NCBI GenBank assembly: GCA_036502025.1
Contig: DASXZJ010000041.1
Span: 1 to 45,763 of the forward strand
Origin: Bog-473 sp036502025
GTDB taxonomy: Bacteria > Actinomycetota > Acidimicrobiia > Acidimicrobiales > RAAP-2
Length of the DNA: 45,763 nt
Direction of reading: 5' to 3'
The notes under the pieces were generated by a model that saw only the letters and a program-made list of their open reading frames with translations, searched no databases and had not been told where the DNA came from. The translations under genes were made by a program, and so were the position numbers. This document shows, one piece after another, positions 39,739 through 45,763 of this stretch (the stretch's first letter is position 1; the number at the start of each line of letters is the position of its first letter).

Positions 39739-40927
39739 CTAAATGGCACCGTCCGCGGCCAGCGCCCCGATGTCTTCCCAGGAGAAGCCGTTCTCCAGCA
39801 GGACCTCTTCGGTGTGCTGACCCAGCTCGGGGACCTCGACCACAGCCGGCGTGTCCCGGCCAGCGAAGCGAACCGGGGGCCGCACGATCTCTTGCGGCAC
39901 CGCGCCCTCGCCGGCTCCGGCCACCCGGGTGATGTACCCGTTGGCGCGGACACCGGGATCCGCCGCCACCTCGGCGTGATCGCGTACCGGGGCGAAGCGC
40001 AGGCCGGCCTCCCCCAGCACGCGACACCATTCGGCCGTGGGCTTCTGAGCGAAGACCTCGTCGAGGATGGGCCATAGCGCGGCCCGGTCATCTTCGAAGT
40101 ACAGGAGTTGATCGAACTGCGCAATCAGATCAGGCCGACCGATGGTCCGGTAGAAGACATCGCGGGCCGGGCCGGCGACGCCCACGATGGCGATCCAGCC
40201 GTCAGCGGTCGAAAAGATGCCGTAGATGCCCGGGATCATCGGGTGGCCGTGGCCGCTCGGACCCGAGACCGACCCGGACATGAGGTACCGGGTGTACTCG
40301 CCGGCCTGGGCCCAGATCTGGCCCCCCAGCAGCGAGGTTTCGATCAGCTGACCCTGGCCCGTCCTCTCGCGTGCGTAGAGCGCGCCGAGGATCCCGGCGA
40401 GAAGGTTCTGGCCGGCGATGTGGTCGGCCACCGTGGCGCCAATCGAACTCGGCTCGGCCCCCCGGCCCCCCGTCGTGCTGATGAGGCCACCGGCCGCTTG
40501 CGCGCTGAGGTCGGCGCCTTCGCGGCCGGCGTCAGGACCCTCCGGACCGAATGAGGACCCCATGGCGTAGACGATGCGCCCGTTGCGTGCCGCCGCGTCG
40601 GCGTAGCCCAGGCCCCAACTCTCCATGGTCCCGGGCTTGAAGTTCGTGATCACGACGTCGGCTCGCTCAATAAATCGCAGGAAGACTTCGCGACCGGCGG
40701 GCACACGCAGATCGACCGTGACGCTTCGCTTGCCCCGGTTGTACGCCGTGAAGAAGGCCGAGCGTCGGTCCTCCCGGCTGATGGGTAACCACCGGCTCTG
40801 GTCACCGAAACCAGGGAGTTCGACCCTTTATGACATCGGCACCCCACTCGAGCATGGTCAGCGAGGCCTGGGGACCCTGCACCAGCAGTCCCGCTTCGAT
40901 GACCTTCACTCCATCGAGCACGCCCAC
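39739..40927 (-). pseudogene. CaiB/BaiF family CoA-transferase with frameshift
   Basis: A family III CoA-transferase of about 395 residues when repaired. The C-terminal 321 codons are open (VITNFKPGTMESWGLGYAD; GSSFGPEGPDAGREGADLSA; GLRFAPVRDHAEVAADPG). The N-terminal part begins at GTG 40925-40927 or 40919-40921 (VLDGVKVIEAGLLVQGP), reads through EWGADVIK and then hits a run of three C (plus strand 40824-40826), where one extra base shifts the frame. Removing it gives VELPGFGDQSRWLP, then NRGKRSVTVDLR, which joins perfectly. The enzyme would move CoA between acids. Real inactivation or a sequencing error; all other positions look intact. Confidence 0.8.
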
Positions 40928-41016
40928 GGGTCGGTCAGCCAATCGTCAGAGGAGCGTGGATAGGCACGCCCACACACTGATGACTGTCAGCGGGGAGGTC
41001 AAGTGCAACGGACCGA

Positions 41017-41487
41017 TTAGGGCGTGTCGGTGATGGCATCGCGTCCGGCGTCCTTTGCCATGTCGGCGAGCACGGCTGGGAGCCCGACCTTGAGCATCTT
41101 CGTTCGAACTGCGCCGAGGATCTTGGCCATGAAGAACCCCCCGATCCCGGTGAAGCCGGTGTGCTCAAAGACGAAGCGGGTGCCGTCGGGCTGCGGCTCG
41201 ATCCGATAGGTGACGGTGGTGGCCGCGCCGTTTTCCTCGCCTCGCCAGGAATAGCGAAGGAGATCGGGTTCGTGGACTTCGAGCACCTCGCCGTAGACAA
41301 TGCCCCGCCAACCGGGAAGCGGCTTGCCGATGATTTGGAACGTCGTCCCCACCGTCGGCCTGAAGCCGACCGGTCGACCTCCCCTCCCGGTCACTGTCCA
41401 GCGGGAGACCAGCTCGGGATCGGTCACGGCGCGCCAGACCCTGGCGGGCGGGTGCGAGTAATCCCGCACGATTCGGATCTCGCTCAT
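41017..41487 (-). CDS. SRPBCC/AHSA1-type ligand-binding protein
   Basis: A 156-residue START/SRPBCC-fold protein. IRIVRDYSHPPARVWRAVTD, then SRWTVTGRGGR, the central YGEVLEVHEPDLLRYSWRG and VTYRIEPQPDGTRFVFEHTG are typical of the AHSA1 group, which binds hydrophobic ligands; function here unknown. ATG 41485-41487 is preceded by an AAGGAGG ribosome site, one of the strongest in the window, so the longer frame back to 41553 is rejected. The 256-bp space upstream to tRNA-Ser holds a CTAGCGCTAG palindrome (41524-41533) and no supported gene. Confidence 0.83.
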   Translation of the reverse strand: MSEIRIVRDYSHPPARVWRAVTDPELVSRWTVTGRGGRPVGFRPTVGTTFQIIGKPLPGWRGIVYGEVLEVHEPDLLRYSWRGEENGAATTVTYRIEPQPDGTRFVFEHTGFTGIGGFFMAKILGAVRTKMLKVGLPAVLADMAKDAGRDAITDTP

Positions 41488-41743
41488 GGGAAGCCTCCTT
41501 GCGCAGGCATTACAACTTCTTTCTAGCGCTAGGACGACAAGATCGACGGTCACGTACCTGCGTCGAGGCCGGCTTTGGCAGAGCGGATCACGTGATCGAC
41601 GAGCTTGAGCAGTTCGGCGGCGCTCGGGGGAGAAGCCAGGGCCTGCGCTTCATCGCTTTCGTGGAGCTCGCGCAAACCGTGACCACGACGGAGTCCGCTC
41701 AAGGCTTGCGAGCAGCTGGCTGACACTGCTGATACCGCACCAG

Positions 41744-41828
41744 CGGAGGGAGTGGGATTCGAACCCACGGAGGCTTGCACCTCACAGCTTTTCAAGAGCT
41801 GCGCATTTGTCCGCTCTGCCATCCCTCC
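41744..41828 (-). tRNA. tRNA-Ser (UGA)
   Basis: Complete cloverleaf of 85 nt on the minus strand. Acceptor GGAGGGA pairs with TCCCTCC, discriminator G; the anticodon stem is CAGCT/AGCTG with loop CTTGAAA (anticodon TGA). A long variable arm (GAGG...CCTC) typical of Ser is followed by T-arm GTGGG-TTCGAAT-CCCAC. CCA is not encoded. Confidence 0.96.
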
Positions 41829-41859
41829 AACGGGCTCATGCTAGGTGAGCCCTCGCCGG

Positions 41860-43701
41860 CTACCCCGCTGAGGCGTTCTGGTCGCGGGTGCGGCTCCTGG
41901 CCCGGCCCCGGATGGCCTGGTCGAGCACCACCTTGCGCAGGCGAACCACCTTGGGTGTCACCTCGACACACTCGTCCTCGGAGATGAACTCCAGCGCGTG
42001 TTCCAGGGAGAAGTTCATGACCGGCGTCAGCCGCTCGAACTCCTCGGCGGTCGACGAGCGGATGTTGTTGAGCTTCTTCTCCTTGGTCGGGTTGACGTCC
42101 ATCTCCTCCTGGCGGGCGTTCTCGCCGATGACCATGCCCTCGTAGACGTCCTCGCCCGGGCCCACGATCATGGTGCCCCGCTCCTGCAGGTTCATCAGCG
42201 CGAACGTCGTCGTCACCCCGCGGCGGTCGGCCACCATGGAGCCGTTGCGCCGCGTCTTGAGCTCGCCGTGCCACGGTTCCCAGCCGTCGAAGATGTGGTG
42301 CAGGACGCCGGTGCCCCTGGTCTCGGTCATGAACTCGGTGCGGAACCCGATCAGCCCCCGGGCGGGGACCCGGTAGTCCAGGCGGACCCAACCGGTCCCG
42401 TGGTTCACCATTTCGGTCATGGTCCCCTTGCGCAGGGCCAGCAGCTGGGTGACCACGCCCATGTAGTCGTCGGGCACGTCAATGGAGACCAACTCGACCG
42501 GTTCGAGGACCTTGCCGTCCTCCTCGCGGGTGACCACCTGCGGCTTGCCCACGGTCAGCTCGAAACCCTCGCGGCGCATGGTCTCGACCAGCACGGCCAG
42601 CTGGAGCTCACCGCGGCCGAGGACCTCCCAGGTGTCGGGTCGCTCGGTCGGCGCCACCCGGATGGCCACGTTGCCGACCAGCTCGGAGTCCAGGCGGTTC
42701 TTCAGCAGGCGCGCCGTGAGCTTGGTCCCGTCGCCGCCCGACAGGGGCGAGGTGTTGATGCCGATGGTCATGGCCAGGCTGGGCTCGTCGACGGTGATGG
42801 CCGGCAGCGCGATGGGGTTGTCGGCGTCGGCCAGGGTCTCGCCGATGGTCACCTCGGCCAAGCCCGCCACCGAGACGATCTCGCCCGGCCCGGCCGAGTC
42901 CGCCGGCACCTGCTCGAGGGACTCGGTCACGTACATCTCGGTGATCTTCGACTTCTCGACCGTGCCGTCGAGCTTGCACCAGGCGATCGTCTCGCCCTTG
43001 GTGAGCTCACCGTTGTGCACGCGGCAGATGGCCAACCGGCCCACGTACGGCGACGCGCTCAGGTTGCAGACGAGGGCCTGGGTCGGGGCGCCCTCTTCGA
43101 ACTGCGGCGCCGGTACGTGGTCGATGATGGCCTGGAACAGGGGGCTGACATCCTTCCCCTCGACGCCGCGTTCGGTGCTGACCCAGCCGGCCCGGGCGTT
43201 GGAGTAGAGGATGGGGAAGGAGATCTGGTGCTCGTCGGCGTCGAGGTCCAAGAAGAGCTCCTCGACCTGGTGCACGACTTCTTCAATGCGGGCGTCGGCA
43301 CGGTCGACCTTGTTGATCACCAGGACCACCGGCAGCCGCGCTTCGAGCGCCTTGCGGAGCACGAAGCGGGTCTGGGGCAAGGGCCCCTCGGACGCGTCGA
43401 CCAGGAGCAGCACGCCGTCGACCATGTTCAGGCCCCGCTCGACCTCGCCGCCGAAGTCGGCGTGGCCGGGGGTGTCGACGACGTTCATCTTCACGCCGCC
43501 CCAGCGCACGGCGGTGTTCTTGGCCAGGATCGTGATGCCCTTCTCCCGCTCGAGGTCGCCGGAGTCCATGACCCGGTCGGTTACCTCCTGGTGGGCACCG
43601 AACGCGCCGGTCTGGCGCAGCATGGCGTCGACCAGCGTTGTCTTGCCGTGGTCGACGTGGGCCACGATGGCCACATTCCTGATGTCTTCGCGCTTCTGCA
43701 T
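41860..43701 (-). CDS. typA: ribosome-associated GTPase BipA/TypA
   Basis: A 613-residue translation-factor GTPase. G motifs: AHVDHGKTTLVDAM (G1), a GITI segment (G2), VDTPGHADFGGEVER (G3), and VINKVDRADAR (G4). Elongation-factor-like domains follow, with GRGELQLAVLVETMRREGFE and the C-terminal BipA-specific part, including RGLIGFRTEFMTETRGTG and NIRSSTAEEFERL. TypA aids 50S assembly and growth under stress. ATG 43699-43701 (MQKREDIRNVAIVAHVDHGK) is the natural start. The upstream gene ends 34 bp away, so it may be co-transcribed, though TAGCCT 10 nt upstream of the start could be its own -10. Confidence 0.95.
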   Translation of the reverse strand: MQKREDIRNVAIVAHVDHGKTTLVDAMLRQTGAFGAHQEVTDRVMDSGDLEREKGITILAKNTAVRWGGVKMNVVDTPGHADFGGEVERGLNMVDGVLLLVDASEGPLPQTRFVLRKALEARLPVVLVINKVDRADARIEEVVHQVEELFLDLDADEHQISFPILYSNARAGWVSTERGVEGKDVSPLFQAIIDHVPAPQFEEGAPTQALVCNLSASPYVGRLAICRVHNGELTKGETIAWCKLDGTVEKSKITEMYVTESLEQVPADSAGPGEIVSVAGLAEVTIGETLADADNPIALPAITVDEPSLAMTIGINTSPLSGGDGTKLTARLLKNRLDSELVGNVAIRVAPTERPDTWEVLGRGELQLAVLVETMRREGFELTVGKPQVVTREEDGKVLEPVELVSIDVPDDYMGVVTQLLALRKGTMTEMVNHGTGWVRLDYRVPARGLIGFRTEFMTETRGTGVLHHIFDGWEPWHGELKTRRNGSMVADRRGVTTTFALMNLQERGTMIVGPGEDVYEGMVIGENARQEEMDVNPTKEKKLNNIRSSTAEEFERLTPVMNFSLEHALEFISEDECVEVTPKVVRLRKVVLDQAIRGRARSRTRDQNASAG

Positions 43702-43735
43702 GGGGCAGACAAGGCTAGGCGAGGTCAGGCAAGGT

Positions 43736-44608
43736 TCATGCCGCAGCCCTGATGCCGCCCTGGTGGGGCACGGGGGTGGCCGGCGCGGGGCCCTCCGCAC
43801 CGAGGGTGCGGGCCACGGCGGCCACGCCGGCCTCGAGCGTGCATCGGTCCACCCCGACGCTCACCAGATGCCCCGAGTCCGGCCACCAGCCCACCACCCG
43901 CCCTGGTCCCAGAGGATCCCTGGTCCGCAGCGCCTCGACGAGTGCCACCACGCTGAGCTCGGCCCGGGCACTGGGCCGGCGGCGGCCTCCGAGCAGGACC
44001 AGGTGCACCGAGACGGCCTGGCCGTGGGCGTCGGTACTGATGGCCCGCACCTCGGCCCGGCTGCGCAGGGCGAGCAGGGAGGAATGGGGGCTGTCCCACC
44101 AGTGGTCGCGGCCGATGGTCGGTGGCGTCTCGAAGGCGGTCCAGTCCAGGGCGCCCGAGAGCCGGGTGGCCCAGGTCACCGCCTCGGCGGTCACCGCCGC
44201 CCGGGCCGCCGGGGTGAGGCCGGCCAACCAACGGTCCATGGTCGAGGTCGGTCGCTGTCCCTCGTTCACCCTCGTGGCGCGAGCGAGGGCGACCCGGACC
44301 CCGTCGGTGGGTGAGCGCACCTCCCCGCTCACCAGGGCGCGTACCGCGGCCAGGCCGAGGGCCCGCCGGGCCGTCCGGGCGGACCACGAGAACGGCGTGT
44401 CGACGGCCGGCGCCGAGGACGGGTTCAACGCCATCCGCACGTCGTGGTCGGTCAGGCGCAAGGCACCGCTCCCCGGCCGCGGCACCGCCAGGGACGCCAG
44501 CGTCTCGGGGATCCGCTTCACCGCACCCGGCACCGAGGGGTCCGGTGTCACCGGGGCCAAGAGGGTCCCGGTCAGGTGCCACCCGGGCCACCGATCAGCC
44601 ATCGGCAT
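43736..44608 (-). CDS. unknown protein, second gene of pair upstream of typA
   Basis: A 290-residue protein I do not recognise with certainty. The second half (RAEVRAISTDAHGQAVSVHL, LVLLGGRRRPSARAELSVVA, LVEALR) follows the strand-strand-helix order of PD-(D/E)XK nuclease domains, but the catalytic D and E-x-K residues are not where they should be. Trp-rich WWDSPHSSLLALRSRA and GRVVGWWPDSGHLVSVGVD are notable. The ATG overlaps the stop of the upstream gene by 14 nt, so the pair is translated together. The other gene shows a similar C-terminal layout, suggesting they are distant paralogues. Confidence 0.6.
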   Translation of the reverse strand: MPMADRWPGWHLTGTLLAPVTPDPSVPGAVKRIPETLASLAVPRPGSGALRLTDHDVRMALNPSSAPAVDTPFSWSARTARRALGLAAVRALVSGEVRSPTDGVRVALARATRVNEGQRPTSTMDRWLAGLTPAARAAVTAEAVTWATRLSGALDWTAFETPPTIGRDHWWDSPHSSLLALRSRAEVRAISTDAHGQAVSVHLVLLGGRRRPSARAELSVVALVEALRTRDPLGPGRVVGWWPDSGHLVSVGVDRCTLEAGVAAVARTLGAEGPAPATPVPHQGGIRAAA

Positions 44609-45482
44609 CCCCGAAGGGGAGCGTGGACAACTGCGCCACCAGGTGGCCCACCATCGCTCGGAGATGCTCCTCGAGCACGTCCTCGACGCCGTACCGGCCG
44701 GCCAACGAATGGAGCAGAGCGAGGCGGAACGGCGGGGTCCCGCTGCGCAACGTCTCCAGGAGGGCGAGATAGTGCAGGGCCGTGCGGGCCTCCGCCCACC
44801 GCCCGCCGGTGGTCAGCCCGAGCGCGCACAGGGTCGCCGTCCCGGGCAACGGCGCGCCGACCAGGAGATCGAAGGTGCCCCGCAGCACCACCCGCCCCCC
44901 GGCCAGGGGGATGGCGACGCGGTCGTCGGTCCGGGGTAGCCACGCCGGCGCGAAGCGCGGCGTGAGGTCGAGCAGGTGGGTCACGTGGGTGGTCAGGGCC
45001 GCCCGCAGCGCGGCTCGTGCCGGCTCGGGCTGGGCGCGCACGTGCCGCACCATCTCCTGGCGGCCGGGATGGACGCTCAGGGCGTCGAGCGCGTCGGCGA
45101 GGGGGTCGCCCGCCGATCCGGTCATCACGATCTGGCGGAAGAGCGCGTGCACCAGCGCTGACGTGACGAGCTCTGCGGGGTAGGCGTCGGACGACGACAC
45201 CGGCAGTCGCGGTGACCCCGACAGCAGCTCGCGGGGTCCGAGGAAGAGCGCCGGCGCGCCCTCCCCGCGGGCGGCCACCAACGAGCCGGCGGCGTCCTCC
45301 AGCCAGGCGCGTAGGCCTCCTGCCAGACCGGGGTCGAACCTTGGCCGCTGTCCCGCCCCCTGGCGCAAGAGAGCCAGGACTTCGTGGCGCGCCGGTGACG
45401 GGACGATCCCGGCCGCAGGGCCCCACCCGGTCGCGGACCCGCGGCGTCGGACGGGGGGCCGAGATGGGGCGACAAGAACCAT
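44595..45482 (-). CDS. unknown protein, possible degenerate PD-(D/E)XK domain
   Basis: A 295-residue protein. The C-terminal part reads VVLRGTFDLLVGAPLPGTAT, then LCALGLTTGGRWAEARTALH and YLALLETLRSGTPPFRLALL. The order 'G..D..v... K.G... LHyYALLe' is that of Cas4/RecB-like PD-(D/E)XK nucleases; the Asp (GTFDLLVG) is kept, but the E-x-K position reads G-L-T, so catalysis would be lost. It is the first gene of an overlapping pair that runs on toward typA. ATG 45480-45482 is chosen; the frame extends upstream to 45593. Upstream are two CGGATGTG direct repeats and a palindrome. Confidence 0.6.
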   Translation of the reverse strand: MVLVAPSRPPVRRRGSATGWGPAAGIVPSPARHEVLALLRQGAGQRPRFDPGLAGGLRAWLEDAAGSLVAARGEGAPALFLGPRELLSGSPRLPVSSSDAYPAELVTSALVHALFRQIVMTGSAGDPLADALDALSVHPGRQEMVRHVRAQPEPARAALRAALTTHVTHLLDLTPRFAPAWLPRTDDRVAIPLAGGRVVLRGTFDLLVGAPLPGTATLCALGLTTGGRWAEARTALHYLALLETLRSGTPPFRLALLHSLAGRYGVEDVLEEHLRAMVGHLVAQLSTLPFGDADG

Positions 45483-45498
45483 CTGTGAATGGTCGCGG

Positions 45499-45576
45499 TC
45501 GGATGTGACACACCGGATGTGCGCAAGCATCGCCATCCGCGATTTGTTGAGGTCGTCAACCGTCCCACTTGGGACG
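45499..45576. promoter_or_regulatory. candidate regulatory sites between divergent genes
   Basis: CGGATGTG occurs twice in direct order (about 45500-45507 and 45514-45521), followed by the palindrome CGTCCCA-CT-TGGGACG at 45561-45576. They lie in the 207-bp space between the unknown pair and the membrane gene at 45690. No other gene is seen there. Confidence 0.4.
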
Positions 45577-45689
45577 ATTGAGGCCAGCAACAAGTTCGAA
45601 AACGGACTCTCCCCTCTGGTCCAGCCCCGACCGGCTTCAACTCGCCTCGTACCGGGGAGCCGGCCCTACGCTCTACCCTGGCAGGTGCC

Positions 45690-45763
45690 ATGGCGCTCAC
45701 GTTCCGCATCCTCCTGGCCTCGGACATGGCCGCCTTCGCCGTCCTCTTCGGGATCTTTGTGGT
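45690..45763 (+). CDS. N-terminus of a membrane protein, cut by window end
   Basis: The window ends 24 codons into a gene starting ATG 45690: MALTFRILLASDMAAFAVLF continuing GIFV. The hydrophobic helix suggests an integral membrane protein; the wording LASDMAAFAVLF recalls heme-copper oxidase subunit 3, but this is too short to assign. A TACCCT hexamer at 45674-45679 is 10 nt before the ATG. Confidence 0.5.
   Translation, partial: MALTFRILLASDMAAFAVLFGIFV

Noticed and set aside
41550..41822. Minus-strand frame beginning MAERTNAQLL
   Set aside because: Its first part is the translated tRNA-Ser gene, a well-known false call; the remainder has no ribosome site or recognisable domain.
41998..43752. 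584-codon plus-strand frame opposite typA
   Set aside because: Shadow of typA; no start context and no family motif.

Overview
The window looks like a chromosomal segment of a high-GC actinobacterium. Several features suggest this: strong G/C bias at third codon positions, many GTG/TTG starts, repeated TAnnnT hexamers 6-8 nt upstream of start codons (leaderless genes), an actinobacterial-type HemQ, a GroEL ending in GGM/DDY preceded by a perfect CIRCE element, and IPT/TIG plus 'GYW..DGG' surface repeats. The class Acidimicrobiia is my guess from overall flavour and is not proven. There is one complete tRNA (Ser-UGA), one tRNA-Thr fragment, and no rRNA or CRISPR array.

Layout. 1-1.8 kb: the edge of an accessory region, with an excisionase-like HTH protein, a PIN-like toxin/antitoxin pair, inverted repeats and a truncated tRNA-Thr. 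1.9-5.5 kb: LytR_C-domain protein, otsB, otsA and gpgS (trehalose and glucosylglycerate-type solutes or polysaccharide primers). 5.5-9 kb: a SAM-I riboswitch in front of a threonine-synthase-like enzyme that is translationally coupled to a ThiS/MoaD-like sulfur carrier ending in GG, then CIRCE-groEL. 9.1-10.1 kb: a less GC-rich insert with two unknown genes. 10.2-12 kb: chdC/hemQ-larE-NIL operon. 12-19.4 kb: a MarR-controlled DHA2 exporter, NUDIX, GNAT and EthD genes, a second DHA2 exporter, DUF1275 and an amidase. 19.6-23.3 kb: a secreted 1226-residue protein with eight IPT/TIG repeats and six propeller-type repeats. 23.5-26 kb: FrnE-like DsbA, an agmatinase-family enzyme and a DinB/MDMPI-type protein. 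26-30.6 kb, minus strand: larB-larC-PLP decarboxylase-LLM flavoenzyme, chained by start/stop overlaps or a 10-nt gap. 30.6-35 kb: pheA, a split MFS transporter, an amidohydrolase and two VOC proteins. 35-41.5 kb: an Lnt/nitrilase-like protein divergent from a TetR gene with twin operators, a truncated PPOX, a CmoM-like methyltransferase, an SCP2-PhyH fusion, a frameshifted CaiB/BaiF CoA-transferase and an SRPBCC protein. 41.7-45.7 kb: tRNA-Ser, typA, two overlapping unknown genes that may be degenerate PD-(D/E)XK proteins, and the start of a membrane protein.

The most interesting signal is the riboswitch unit. A SAM sensor controlling a 'threonine synthase' plus a thiocarboxylate-type carrier protein suggests homocysteine/methionine synthesis from O-phosphohomoserine with protein-bound sulfur. 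Second is nickel-pincer-nucleotide synthesis split over two operons (larE with hemQ and a NIL protein; larBC with a decarboxylase and a flavoenzyme), with no larA in the window. Two genes carry apparent single-base frameshifts and a third may; these may be real or assembly errors.
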